From Thalassospira sp. UBA1131 (GTDB taxonomy: Bacteria; Pseudomonadota; Alphaproteobacteria; Rhodospirillales; Thalassospiraceae), in assembly GCF_002311515.1 (NCBI RefSeq), contig NZ_DCAO01000021.1:7764-61007 (forward strand): a stretch of 53,244 nt of DNA, in the 5' to 3' direction. Under the pieces are notes generated by a model. The model saw nothing but the letters and a program-made list of their open reading frames with translations. It did not search any database and was not told the DNA's origin. Below, piece after piece: positions 1 through 7,420 of the stretch. The translations under genes and the position numbers were made by a program. Every line of letters starts with the position of its first letter. The stretch's first letter is position 1.

Positions 1-582
1 GAAACCCGTGCGCTTGCCGCCAAGTTCGGCCTTGAAGTGGCTGACAAGCCCGATAGTCAGGACATATGCTTTGTCCCGGATGGCAAATATGCCCGTCTGG
101 TCGAAAAGCTGCGTCCCGAGGCAGGCGAGCCGGGCGAGATCGTTGATCTTGATGGCAATGTGCTCGGCGATCATCGCGGCCTGATCCATTACACGGTCGG
201 GCAGCGGCGTGGCCTTAATATCGGCGGCACGGCAGAGCCGCTTTATGTCGTCAAACTCTCGCCCGAAAAGCGTCAGGTCATTGTCGGGCCGAAGGCGGCC
301 CTAGCCAAGAAACTGGTCTATGTCCGCGAACTTAACTGGCTTGACGGCGATCAGATTGATGAAAACGGGGTCGAGGTCGAAGTCAAACTGCGCTCGGCCA
401 TGCAGCCGACCACGGCAACCGTGTACCCCGAGGCATCCGGCGAGGCCCGCATTGAACTGCACGATGCCCAGTTCGGTATTGCACCGGGGCAGGCCGGTGT
501 GTTCTATCAGGGCGAACGCGTGCTTGGCGGTGGCTGGATCACGCGTGAAGAGCTGATTGGCAACACCGCAAGTGCCGCCTGA
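1..582 (+). CDS. mnmA: tRNA-specific 2-thiouridylase MnmA, 3' part
   Basis: Open from base 1, so the 5' end lies outside the window; 193 C-terminal residues are visible. MnmA installs the 2-thio group on U34 of Lys, Glu and Gln tRNAs in the cytoplasm, taking sulfur from a persulfide relay. The family signature SQDICFVPDG is near the start of the visible part, followed by the GQRRGL stretch and the C-terminal beta-barrel region. Ends in TGA and is followed by a hairpin terminator. A housekeeping host gene with no sign of damage. Confidence 0.95.
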   Translation, partial: ETRALAAKFGLEVADKPDSQDICFVPDGKYARLVEKLRPEAGEPGEIVDLDGNVLGDHRGLIHYTVGQRRGLNIGGTAEPLYVVKLSPEKRQVIVGPKAALAKKLVYVRELNWLDGDQIDENGVEVEVKLRSAMQPTTATVYPEASGEARIELHDAQFGIAPGQAGVFYQGERVLGGGWITREELIGNTASAA

Positions 583-608
583 TCGGGATTGCCCGATTAT
601 CGAACAGG

Positions 609-644
609 ACGGGCGAGGGCGCATGTTCCTCGCCCGTTGGTTTT
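609..644 (+). terminator. Terminator of mnmA
   Basis: A perfect 10-bp stem (ACGGGCGAGG at 609-618, CCTCGCCCGT at 628-637) with a 9-nt loop, followed by a T-rich stretch about 27 bases after the mnmA stop. Confidence 0.75.
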
Positions 645-676
645 GCCAGAAGTTTTGCCAGAAGTTTTGCGGGAAG
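641..676 (+). repeat. Three 12-bp tandem repeats
   Basis: The unit TTTTGCCAGAAG occurs at 641-652 and 653-664, followed by a diverged third copy (TTTTGCGGGAAG, 665-676). It lies between the mnmA terminator and the tRNA gene. No function is visible. Confidence 0.7.
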
Positions 677-777
677 GTTTTTTGACAAAATCGTCAAAAA
701 GGCGCTTGACGGGGACGGCTCCCTGACTTAAAAACCGCCTCGTTCCAAGCGCACCGGAACACCACAAAATTCCTTGT

Positions 778-854
778 GGCCGAGTAGCTCAGCTGGTTAG
801 AGCAGCGGAATCATAATCCGCGTGTCGGGGGTTCAAGTCCCTCCTCGGCTACCA
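778..854 (+). tRNA. tRNA-Met (anticodon CAT)
   Basis: A 77-nt cloverleaf with encoded CCA. Acceptor arms are GGCCGAG and CTCGGCT (first pair G-T). The anticodon stem is GCGGA/TCCGC with loop ATCATAA, anticodon CAT. The T-arm is followed by discriminator A and CCA at 852-854. The body resembles alphaproteobacterial elongator tRNA-Met; tRNA-Ile2 (lysidine type) also carries CAT and cannot be fully excluded. Its 3' end is the phage attachment site and prophage insertion leaves the tRNA intact. Confidence 0.93.
836..854 (+). other. attL core
   Basis: The sequence AGTCCCTCCTCGGCTACCA is the T-arm 3' strand, acceptor strand and CCA of tRNA-Met. The identical 19-mer recurs at 43951-43969, and flanking bases differ on both sides, so the 19-bp identity defines the maximal crossover region. 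Confidence 0.95.
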
Positions 855-893
855 CCCTTCTTATAATAAGCTGTTAAATCAATGGCTTATGAT

Positions 894-932
894 AAAAGTG
901 CCCCACGTCTGAAACCGGCGTGGGGCACTTTT
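894..932. terminator. Integrase terminator with arm-site sequence
   Basis: A 14-bp perfect stem (AAAAGTGCCCCACG at 894-907, CGTGGGGCACTTTT at 919-932), 11-nt loop. It has A/T tails on both strands, so it can terminate in both directions and overlaps the integrase stop. Each arm holds the 10-mer CGTGGGGCAC, which also occurs twice next to attR, so the hairpin may double as paired integrase arm-binding sites. Confidence 0.75.
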
Positions 933-2016
933 ACCATTCCATGGCCGCAAGGCGGGCAGTTGCTGTCTGGGCGAGTTTCCAGCGTTCTGCGCCGCGTGTA
1001 TAGATTTCGCTGGTCTTCGGGCTGGCGTGGCCGTGGATGCTCATGACCTCGTATACCGTACATCCTTCCTCTGCCAGCAATGAGCCGGCGGCCTTCCTGA
1101 TGCCGTGGCTTGAACGGTTTTCAAGTCCGGCAGATTCGCACCATTTGCGCAGGCGGTTGCGCAATCCTTCCGGCGATCGATACGGTTTGCCATGTTCGGT
1201 CAGAAGATAGGTCGCGCCCTGTACCGTGCTTGCGCGGGTGGCCTTAAGCAACGGCGGCAGCATCGGTATTTCGACATATCGCGCGTTTTTCTTTTGTGGT
1301 TGCCAGCCGATGCCGGTAATCCCGCCGCGTTCAAATTCATTGCCACGGCCAAGGCGCACGGCATCACTGATGCGGCACGCGGTAAACATAAACAGGGTCA
1401 GGCATAGATGCGCCTCGGTGCCTGGCGGGTGGGCCGCGCGGTATTTGCGCAGGTCTTCCACTGTCCAGGGCACAGCGCCAATCGCCTTTTCGCGCAATGG
1501 GGCAAGCCCGGTGCCGGGGTTGATCGACAAAATGCCGCGATCTGCGGCCCATTTGTACATCACCCGCACGGCTTTCATCATGTTGTTGGCCTTGGCCGGG
1601 GTGGTGCGCATCTGATCGCGGATCAGGATCAGGCGGCCTTGCGGGATTGCCATGTCATACTGGCCGTACCGGTCGCCATCATCATCGCGCAAGTCACACA
1701 GTTGCATCAAAAGCCCGCGCTTTTGTTTCAGTGTCAGGATCGATGCCTGACCGCTGGCAACATCCTGTTCAAGCGCATTCAGAAAACTGATCACCAGCCA
1801 ATCGAGTGACCCGCGCACGGTGGCGTCAATCGGATCTGATTCCGGTTCAAGCTGAATGCCGGCGCGGGCCGCGCGGTAATGTTCGTCAAAGCGGGGATTG
1901 TCCGGGGTGACATGCAGGCGGATCTTGCGCGACTTGTTGCCTTGCACGCGCACGCGATAGCGCACCTGACCGCTGGGCAGGGTTTCCTTCCAGAGCCCCG
2001 GATAATTGATCTTCAT
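931..2016 (-). CDS. int: Phage tyrosine integrase
   Basis: Tyrosine recombinase of about 361 aa that recombines attP with the tRNA-Met attB. The catalytic set is visible in the C-terminal half: Arg in ACRISD (about 215), HGIR (His304, Arg307), GH (about 330) and the nucleophile Tyr in SEIYTRG (about 339). The N-terminal part fits a SAM-like core-binding domain. The ATG at 2016 was chosen because AGGCGA lies 8 nt upstream. An in-frame ATG at 2037 would add 7 residues and overlap the preceding small gene, but has no ribosome binding site. It ends 77 bp from attL, as usual for integrases. No frameshift or lost residue. Confidence 0.95.
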   Translation of the reverse strand: MKINYPGLWKETLPSGQVRYRVRVQGNKSRKIRLHVTPDNPRFDEHYRAARAGIQLEPESDPIDATVRGSLDWLVISFLNALEQDVASGQASILTLKQKRGLLMQLCDLRDDDGDRYGQYDMAIPQGRLILIRDQMRTTPAKANNMMKAVRVMYKWAADRGILSINPGTGLAPLREKAIGAVPWTVEDLRKYRAAHPPGTEAHLCLTLFMFTACRISDAVRLGRGNEFERGGITGIGWQPQKKNARYVEIPMLPPLLKATRASTVQGATYLLTEHGKPYRSPEGLRNRLRKWCESAGLENRSSHGIRKAAGSLLAEEGCTVYEVMSIHGHASPKTSEIYTRGAERWKLAQTATARLAAMEW

Positions 2017-2027
2017 GCTGTCGCCTG

Positions 2028-2207
2028 TCAGTCCCATTGTTTCGGGCCGACAATGTTATCGTTGACCACAGGCCGGTCAACTTTGTTGTAAATCAGGCGC
2101 ACACCATCAGCAGTCACAACGATTTCGCAGACATCAAGGCCGCACGCATTGGCGGCCTTGATGATGCGGGTGACCTCTGCCTGGGTGACAGTGGCCTTTT
2201 TCGGCAT
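2028..2207 (-). CDS. Small protein upstream of integrase
   Basis: A 59-aa ORF starting MPKKATVTQAEVTRIIKA, with GGAGGGAT just upstream. The N-terminal half (TQAEVTRIIKAANAC) reads as an amphipathic helix and the second half has short beta-like stretches. It sits immediately upstream of int in the same operon, ends 11 bases before the chosen int start and is followed with almost no gap. The position is typical of excisionase-type or small regulatory genes, but no excisionase signature can be recognised, so a role in recombination directionality is only a positional guess. Confidence 0.7.
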   Translation of the reverse strand: MPKKATVTQAEVTRIIKAANACGLDVCEIVVTADGVRLIYNKVDRPVVNDNIVGPKQWD

Positions 2208-2208
2208 T

Positions 2209-2523
2209 CTATCCCTCCGTTAAACATCGGCCTCGGGTGACCTCGCGTTTGCTGGCGTCCAGAAATCCGGATACCTTGACTTCGCGTTTGTCGATCACTT
2301 CAAAGCCGTTCGGGCACATCCCGTATTTTGCGACTTCTTCATTCAGCCACCGTTCCCGGTCGGCATCGGAATACCCCGCGATCACAAGCGCGTCATAGAC
2401 GAATTCTGTGTCGCTGATCGGGGTGAAGCGCGTGTGCGCATAGCGGTCCTGGCTTTCACATCCCGTCATGGTCAAACCCCCGATGATCAACGCCATCCCC
2501 GTCATCCATCTGCGTTTTTTCAT
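2209..2523 (-). CDS. Putative prophage lipoprotein
   Basis: 104 aa. Start MKKRRWMTGM is preceded by AAGGAAGG, better than the upstream in-frame start at 2541. A Lys/Arg N-terminus, a hydrophobic stretch and the lipobox LTMTGC predict a secreted lipoprotein with Cys at about residue 22. The mature part is polar with two further Cys. It overlaps the 3' end of the upstream regulator gene by 68 bases in another frame. As a lysogenically encoded envelope protein it could act in superinfection exclusion, but that is inference from location and signal only. Confidence 0.75.
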   Translation of the reverse strand: MKKRRWMTGMALIIGGLTMTGCESQDRYAHTRFTPISDTEFVYDALVIAGYSDADRERWLNEEVAKYGMCPNGFEVIDKREVKVSGFLDASKREVTRGRCLTEG

Positions 2524-3349
2524 CGCAACCTTCCTTGACAATAGTGCCGATCACAACAACGACCGGTCGTATAAGGTCGCGTGAATTGCGCGGCTTTGCA
2601 AGGTGGCAGCGATCAAACCAGCTTGGGGCGGGCACGTCGCCTTCGATGGTGAAGCGTTCCGGGCCGGTGCCATCGGCCACCGGGATCGCGATGACATCGG
2701 CATTTGGCACGGCATAGGGCGCGGTGAAATCAACCCGCACGGGCCTGCCATCAATCATGAAAAGCGCCTGACCATCGTCAAGGTCGGGCATCCCCGGATC
2801 ATTGGCGGCGATCAGTGCGGTTGGTTCGACGCTGTAATCCGACAGCGGGCGCACATGCCCGGCGGCGCGGTCCTGCTTGATCTGGGCCAGCAGCGCATCG
2901 CGCACCGCAGAAAACCGGGTTTGCAAGATTTGACTGGCGCGCGAATTGATGTCGCGCATGTCCGCCCGGCTGGGGTGCCAGCGTGGCAGGCGGGTTGGCA
3001 AGCTGCCGCGCCGCCATGCCAGAAACACCATGATCAATTCGCGCCGGACCTCTGCCGCCCGATCGGTGCGGGCAAAGGTGCAGATCAATAATGCCTGTGC
3101 TTCATTCAGCCAATATTCGTCGGCAGGCCGACCGCCACCCCTTGCATTCTGCGGTTTGCGGTGCCGCACCGCGAGTGATCCATAGCTTTCCAGTTCGGCC
3201 CGATTGCGATCAATCAGTTGTCTGATATCACGCGGTCGGCGCATGCCAAGCCGTTCGCCAATGCGAATGTCCTGAATGCGGGGGTCTTTGGTATCGGTGG
3301 AATCAAGGTCGGCTGCGGACAGAGTCCGGCTGTTGGTTGGTACGCTCAT
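2456..3349 (-). CDS. Phage Bro/KilA-type regulator (antisense-controlled copy A)
   Basis: 297 aa from the ATG at 3349, preceded by AAGGGGA; the frame stays open for a further 116 codons upstream through the antisense module, but this start has the ribosome binding site. An N-terminal half rich in charged helices contains GRPADEYWLNEAQALLI and then RELIMVFLAWR, a pattern seen in phage regulatory (Bro/Rha/antirepressor-like) proteins. The C-terminal third (around APSWFDRC) resembles the C-terminus of the regulator at 14640-15425 (KSWFDRC), so the two share a domain. The ribosome binding site lies in the b target of the leader RNA. Probably an antirepressor or anti-immunity factor; the exact function is unproven. 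Confidence 0.75.
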   Translation of the reverse strand: MSVPTNSRTLSAADLDSTDTKDPRIQDIRIGERLGMRRPRDIRQLIDRNRAELESYGSLAVRHRKPQNARGGGRPADEYWLNEAQALLICTFARTDRAAEVRRELIMVFLAWRRGSLPTRLPRWHPSRADMRDINSRASQILQTRFSAVRDALLAQIKQDRAAGHVRPLSDYSVEPTALIAANDPGMPDLDDGQALFMIDGRPVRVDFTAPYAVPNADVIAIPVADGTGPERFTIEGDVPAPSWFDRCHLAKPRNSRDLIRPVVVVIGTIVKEGCDEKTQMDDGDGVDHRGFDHDGM

Positions 3350-3357
3350 TGCGGTCC

Positions 3358-3575
3358 CCTTCGTGTATCGGTTAACCCGATCACTGAGAGGCCAATCTCT
3401 GGTGATCGGACGTACAGGGTTGGCCTTACCGCCACGAAGGTAACGGCGCACCCGAAGGTGCCCCCATACGCCCGACCATAAGAAAACCGCGCAGCAACAG
3501 GTTGGGCGCGGTTCGAGCGCCTTCGTGTAGGACGGGAGGCCAATCCCGGTCATGGATGCGTCCATGACAGCCGGG
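3358..3575 (-). ncRNA. C4/P4-CI-like antisense RNA module A
   Basis: Read 5' to 3' on the minus strand: a hairpin with arms GTCATGGA/TCCATGAC; target a1 GGATTGGCCT (3546-3537); b1 CACGAAGG (3527-3520); a GC hairpin AACCGCGC/GCGCGGTT then TTC (3513-3485); complement b' CCTTCGTG (3440-3433); 6 nt GCGGTA; complement a' AGGCCAACCC (3426-3417); target a2 AGATTGGCCT (3398-3389); b2 CACGAAGG (3365-3358), which runs into the AAGGGGA ribosome binding site of the regulator at 3349. b'/b pairing is 8 of 8 and a'/a1 is 9 of 10. The order matches P1 c4 and the P4 seqA-seqB-seqC arrangement, where the antisense RNA silences an antirepressor or blocks downstream transcription. Confidence 0.8.
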
Positions 3576-3604
3576 ATTCTACGCCCATCTTTCTGCGCGG
3601 TCAA
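3576..3604 (-). promoter_or_regulatory. Sigma70-type promoter of antisense module A
   Basis: Minus-strand TTGACC (3604-3599), 17-nt spacer, TAGAAT (3581-3576). It starts just downstream of the stop of the 3610-4206 gene and 30 nt before target a1. The module on the plus strand has the same geometry. Confidence 0.75.
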
Positions 3605-3609
3605 GTGTG

Positions 3610-4206
3610 TCATGCCGCCGTGTCCTTTCGGTTGGCGGTCTTGGCTGCAATCAGGGCAGCGGCGGTGACGGTGGTCCGGTATTTGCCGGGATTCCATGCC
3701 AAGACGGGCTTGGTTTGTTGGATGATATCATTCACCTTTGCGACGGCTTCTGCCAGTTCTGGGGCTATGTCGCTCAGATATAGATCCTCGGGCAGTCGAT
3801 CGACCAAGATATCGTCAAAGTCAACCATCTTCAGGATGTCGGGTTCGCAGATCGCCAGACGCATTTCACCGGGCAACACATTATGCTCAAGCGCGAAATC
3901 GATAAGTTCCTGTTCATCGAAGAAATACCGTTCGTGGCTGTAGCTAAAGAGCCGTTCGCCATCCCATGCCTTAAAAGGCTTGGCGTTGTATCGCTCTATC
4001 ACGTGTTTGTCGCGGCATGTTTCGCAGCACGTCCAGCTTTTTTCGTGTTCGTGTTTGCCGCATTCCCGGCAAAGAATGTGCGTGCATCCAGCCCAGCGGG
4101 CCAAATGCTCGTTATCGCCATAGAAACGGCCATCAGCACTAACCCAGCCGGTGACCTCTTTGCGTTCGGCAGCTTCGGGGCTGCTGTAAAGAATTTTCTC
4201 GTTCAT
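3610..4206 (-). CDS. Hypothetical phage protein with Cys-rich cluster
   Basis: 198 aa, no family recognised. Residues about 40-65 carry CTHILCRECGKHEH then CCETC, a possible zinc-binding ribbon. The middle is acidic (DFDDILVDRLPEDLY) and the C-terminus is Ala/Thr-rich. It shares an ATGA overlap with the gene upstream (4203-4206), so it is translationally coupled in the leftward early operon and is the last gene before antisense module A. Confidence 0.75.
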   Translation of the reverse strand: MNEKILYSSPEAAERKEVTGWVSADGRFYGDNEHLARWAGCTHILCRECGKHEHEKSWTCCETCRDKHVIERYNAKPFKAWDGERLFSYSHERYFFDEQELIDFALEHNVLPGEMRLAICEPDILKMVDFDDILVDRLPEDLYLSDIAPELAEAVAKVNDIIQQTKPVLAWNPGKYRTTVTAAALIAAKTANRKDTAA

Positions 4207-4505
4207 GCCGCTGATCCTTCCTGTTTGCTTTCGTCGCCTTCGGTGTCGTTGGCGGCGGTGACGTGGGGCGGGTATCCGGCGCTGGTCAGGGCGGCGTTGG
4301 CCTGATCAATCAGGTGACGAAACCAGTTCGGATCGGCGCATTGGTAAACTGCCCCGCCAATCTCAATCGTTATGGACGTGCGGCCCGCCATCTTTGAGTC
4401 TTCGCTGTGGCAATAGCTGCCGCCCTTGATCCATTCCGGCGGTTTCGCGTAGGCACCGACGTCGAGGTTTGCGGCAACCGGGCTGTCAAAGGTTGGCTGG
4501 GTCAT
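4203..4505 (-). CDS. Hypothetical phage protein
   Basis: 100 aa, start MTQPTFDSPVAANLDVGAY, unrecognised. It contains a short beta-rich core (RTSITIEIGGAVYQC) and an acidic Ser/Glu-rich tail. Four-base overlaps with both neighbours place it in the leftward operon between the ASCH gene and the Cys-rich protein. Confidence 0.75.
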   Translation of the reverse strand: MTQPTFDSPVAANLDVGAYAKPPEWIKGGSYCHSEDSKMAGRTSITIEIGGAVYQCADPNWFRHLIDQANAALTSAGYPPHVTAANDTEGDESKQEGSAA

Positions 4506-4888
4506 GCTGCTTCCTTCCGCGCTTTCAAAAGGGAACGATTAAAGACCGGCGTAAAGAAGCCGAGTGCGCCCTTGCAGGGGATGAAATCAAGCGGGACGGG
4601 GTTGCGCAGCACGAACCCGAACCGGCCATAGAACCATTCGCTGTCGCTGCTGCTGACACAGTCGGTGATTTCGACCATCCCGACGATGCCGCCGAGATGG
4701 CTTTCCGGATGCTTGGCGGTAAATGCCCGGCGTTCATCTGCATAACCGTCGAAGGATGCTGATGCATGGATCAGGACCGGGCCGCGATAGGTTGTTTGCC
4801 AGTCGCGGTTTTCGATATCCTTGCCATCAAAAAGGATGTGATGGCACCACGGCTGGCGGATGCTGATTGCTTTGGTTGGGAAGTCCAT
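4502..4888 (-). CDS. ASCH-domain protein
   Basis: 128 aa from the ATG at 4888, which overlaps the TGA of the upstream gene; an earlier in-frame start (4948) would lie fully inside that gene. The sequence AISIRQPWCHHILFDGKDIE followed by TTYRGPVLIHAS is the classic ASCH fold signature, a PUA-like nucleic-acid-binding beta-barrel common in phages. Family members bind RNA or hydrolyse modified cytidines; the substrate here is unknown. Part of the leftward early operon. Confidence 0.85.
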   Translation of the reverse strand: MDFPTKAISIRQPWCHHILFDGKDIENRDWQTTYRGPVLIHASASFDGYADERRAFTAKHPESHLGGIVGMVEITDCVSSSDSEWFYGRFGFVLRNPVPLDFIPCKGALGFFTPVFNRSLLKARKEAA

Positions 4889-5292
4889 CACATCACCTCG
4901 CAATCGGCGTTGCGGTTGGGGAAGGTGAGTTGGGAGAGGGTGACCCATGCGGCGCTGGTGCCTGGCTCACCCTCGCCATAGGCGAACTTGACCAGGATGC
5001 GCTTGGCATCAAGGGCCAAGGTGCAGCGGGCCGGTTTGATGGTGCCCAGAAGGTCTTCGCGCTGCCCGCAATTGGGGCCGATCAAGACATTGATGGCCTC
5101 ATTGGCGGCGGGCAGGGCAATGCATTCGGTGGCTAGTCCTGCGGCGTGGCGCTTGGCGTGATCATCCAGTACATCCTTGGGGATGTGGAGTTTGATCGGG
5201 CCGCCGTGGATATCGTTGGCGGGGCGGGTTGCCTTGATCTCGATGACAGGACGACTGCCGATCCGGATATGCTTGATGTTGGTCGGTTCCAT
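4888..5292 (-). CDS. Hypothetical phage protein
   Basis: 134 aa beginning MEPTNIKHIRIGSRPVIEIK, with AGGAAAAG upstream. Mixed alpha/beta; the centre (VLDDHAKRHAAGLATECIAL) is helical and the C-terminus is beta-rich. No family recognised. The stop overlaps the ASCH gene start (TGATG), implying coupled translation. It follows the beta-clamp-like gene by 97 bases. Confidence 0.75.
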   Translation of the reverse strand: MEPTNIKHIRIGSRPVIEIKATRPANDIHGGPIKLHIPKDVLDDHAKRHAAGLATECIALPAANEAINVLIGPNCGQREDLLGTIKPARCTLALDAKRILVKFAYGEGEPGTSAAWVTLSQLTFPNRNADCEVM

Positions 5293-5389
5293 GGGTCTTT
5301 TCCTTGCAGGCTGATGGCGGCCTGCTGCCCGAGCACAAGGGCCATCAGGGCAGCGCAGCCAAACAGTAAAATGGATGACGGGCGCGGCA

Positions 5390-6205
5390 TCAGGCGGCGT
5401 CCGGTTTCTCGACGGGCTTTGTTTTCAGCCCGAGTGCCGGGCGGTTCTTCCCTGCCTTGGCGGGTTTGGCATCGTTGGCCGGTGCCGGTTTGCGTTCCTG
5501 CTTGGCGGGCAGTTTGAGCCATGCCGGATCTGCCTCCGCTTTGGTATGTTCCCGCATTGGCATCACAAGGCCAAAAAAGTCCTTGGCGCGACCTGACTGA
5601 ATTACGATGGGTGATAGCATGTCGCGGGGCATTGCGATGCTGAGTTCTGGCGTTCCGTCATCCGCCAAGGCAGAGATTGCTTTATTGAACTTGTTGAAGT
5701 GTTTGCCATCCAACACAATCCGGGTGCTGGCCTCGGCTTGCGGGCTGGGAATAAGCCGCCGCCAATCAGGGAACGTGCCATCAACCGGTTTTGCGTAAGC
5801 GATGGCGTTGTGTTGCGCGGTAATTAGTGTCGGATCGAATGCCGGATCGGTTGCATCCTGCCCAAGAACGGCGTCGGTCAGATAGACGCTGTTGCCGACG
5901 AAATGCAAAGTTCCTGCAGATTTGCGCTTTAATGCAGCGATGAACGGGCCTTTCGGCACGGAACATATCCAACCGCTTTCGCCTGCGATGTGTGCAGAGT
6001 TGTCGCGTACTGCGGCGAGCGTGTGCCCGTCGCTCGCGGCCATGATAACCCCGCCATCCTTGTGCGGTTCGATGAATACACCATTGAGGTAATAGCGGGT
6101 TTCCTCGTGGCTGATGAATTGCAGTGCAGCATAGAACCGCTTTGCGCATACGCTGATGCGGCGGTTGGCCGGAATGAAGTCGGCTTGTTTCTGTGGAGTG
6201 GTCAT
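5390..6205 (-). CDS. DNA polymerase III beta-clamp-like protein
   Basis: 271 aa. Residues about 35-75 (YYLNGVFIEP then MAASDGHTLAAVRD) match the signature of DnaN sliding-clamp domains, in which a short strand is followed by the ATDGHRLA-type motif; PDWRRLIP further on also matches the clamp P.W.R.IP motif. Bacterial DnaN is about 370 aa with three domains. This protein is shorter and ends in a Lys/Pro/Ala-rich tail of about 45 residues, suggesting a phage variant with fewer clamp domains plus a flexible tail. It likely helps recruit host replication factors to phage DNA. It overlaps the upstream 83-aa gene by 4 bases. Confidence 0.8.
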   Translation of the reverse strand: MTTPQKQADFIPANRRISVCAKRFYAALQFISHEETRYYLNGVFIEPHKDGGVIMAASDGHTLAAVRDNSAHIAGESGWICSVPKGPFIAALKRKSAGTLHFVGNSVYLTDAVLGQDATDPAFDPTLITAQHNAIAYAKPVDGTFPDWRRLIPSPQAEASTRIVLDGKHFNKFNKAISALADDGTPELSIAMPRDMLSPIVIQSGRAKDFFGLVMPMREHTKAEADPAWLKLPAKQERKPAPANDAKPAKAGKNRPALGLKTKPVEKPDAA

Positions 6206-6453
6206 CGTTTCGTTCCATCTTCCTTGGGGTGTGGAAACTCAATCAGGTTGCTGGCGACCCGTCGTTCCATTTTCTGCCACCAGCGTTCCGTCTTGTTGTC
6301 CTCGATCTCTATCCAGACCTCTGTCAGGACTTCGTCCGGAACGTCAGGGAAGTGTTCGCGAATGGCGGTTTCGTAACTGCCACCGGCTTCTATGGCCTTC
6401 TCGGCAATGTCGAGCATTCGGGCCATGATTTCCTTGCGGGTGTCCGTGGTCAT
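6202..6453 (-). CDS. Hypothetical small helical protein
   Basis: 83 aa, start MTTDTRKEIMARMLDIAEKA. Predicted helices throughout, strongly acidic in the middle (DVPDEVLTEVWIEIED) and basic near the end. Coupled by 4-base overlaps to the KilA-N gene upstream and the clamp gene downstream. No family recognised. Confidence 0.75.
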   Translation of the reverse strand: MTTDTRKEIMARMLDIAEKAIEAGGSYETAIREHFPDVPDEVLTEVWIEIEDNKTERWWQKMERRVASNLIEFPHPKEDGTKR

Positions 6454-7232
6454 GACACTGCTTTCAATGCGGGTTTGATCAGGGTGGCAAGGCGGGTCAG
6501 GCCCTTGGCGGTAACGCGCACCTGCTCTGTAACCTTTTCGGAGCCATCGGCGCGCCAGACGGTGGTTGTCTTGTGTTCAAGCAGCCCCTGCGCGGTTTTC
6601 GACTGATAGCCGAGCCACGTGGCGGAGCCGGTGCGCTTGTATGTCCAGCCGTTCTGCGCCAGCCATGCAAACAAATCCTTGGGCCGCATCTGCAAGACCT
6701 TGGCTGCATTGGTGATGCACATGGTGCCATCGGCCTGTGCGATGCGGTCAAAGCCATCAAGCTTGGGCTGTGCTTCCTCAAGCTGGCTTTCGAGTGCCAG
6801 CACCTTTTCGGTATAGGTCAGAAGCAATCCGCGCAGCGCACCCGGATCATTCAGGTGACGGTGCATGTCGGTCGGCACGGGTCCGCCTTCCATGCGTTCA
6901 CGGACAACCGTGTTGCACCAGATATGAAATTCAGGCGACAGGTACTTGGCATAGGCCAAGCCGATCTGCCAGTGGGCGGTCGTGCCGCCATTCTTGCCAC
7001 GTGTTGAAGTTAAAACCTGACTGTCAGGCAGGTTTAGATTCATGGCGAATGCGTCAATAAAGGCGGTGCCTTCCTTGCGTGCCCAATTGTAAGGCTCCCG
7101 GTTCTCTGGGCTGCCAGCCGCCCGCCACATATCGGTCAGGTTCAGCTTGTCATCATCAATACGGATGACCGCGCCGTTATAATCAAGCGTGGTCACAGCA
7201 TTGTCGTTCACGGAATTCAGATGTGCATTCAT
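6450..7232 (-). CDS. KilA-N / ANT-domain phage antirepressor
   Basis: About 260 aa from the ATG at 7232 (AAGGGTG 9 nt upstream); a TTG at 7295 would add 21 residues. Residues about 17-110 form a KilA-N DNA-binding domain (LNLTDMWRAAG, NLNLPDSQVL, KYLSPEFHIWCN). Residues about 165-255 (TNAAKVLQMRPKDLFAWL, QVRVTAKGLTRLATLI) match the ANT/KilAC antirepressor domain. It is the first gene of the leftward operon, next to cI, so it is likely an early antagonist of lysogeny. Confidence 0.9.
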   Translation of the reverse strand: MNAHLNSVNDNAVTTLDYNGAVIRIDDDKLNLTDMWRAAGSPENREPYNWARKEGTAFIDAFAMNLNLPDSQVLTSTRGKNGGTTAHWQIGLAYAKYLSPEFHIWCNTVVRERMEGGPVPTDMHRHLNDPGALRGLLLTYTEKVLALESQLEEAQPKLDGFDRIAQADGTMCITNAAKVLQMRPKDLFAWLAQNGWTYKRTGSATWLGYQSKTAQGLLEHKTTTVWRADGSEKVTEQVRVTAKGLTRLATLIKPALKAVS

Positions 7233-7302
7233 CGCAAAACACCCTTTTGCGGTTGAGGATGCCGCAAGGGTGTCGTTAATGTTCGTACTTGTCAACGATT
7301 AA

Positions 7303-7320
7303 TTCGGATCAAATGCCGAA
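7303..7320. promoter_or_regulatory. Candidate repressor operator upstream of the KilA gene
   Basis: TTCGGATCAAATGCCGAA has inverted TTCGG/CCGAA arms. The half-site AAATGCCGAA recurs in the cI-cro intergenic region (8194-8203), and ATCGTTGACA also occurs in both places (minus strand here). This suggests the repressor acts at the leftward operon as well. No convincing -10 could be chosen near the TTGACA at 7290-7295. Confidence 0.4.
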
Positions 7321-7420
7321 CCGGTGACGTTGCAATCGTAGTTTATTGCGTCTTCCTATCCTTCAGTGGGGGAATGCTCTTTGAGACTCGGTGCTGTAAA
7401 TAGTGGGTGTTTCCCACCTT

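Noticed and set aside
3350..3697. Upstream extension of the 2456-3349 gene (Icd-like reading frame)
   Set aside because: The frame is open through the antisense module but lacks a ribosome binding site; the corresponding frame in module B is in a different register, so openness seems a by-product of the RNA.
5133..5390. Minus-strand ORF starting with a hydrophobic helix at 5390
   Set aside because: About 160 bases overlap the better-supported gene at 4888-5292, and the overlapping part does not look like protein sequence.
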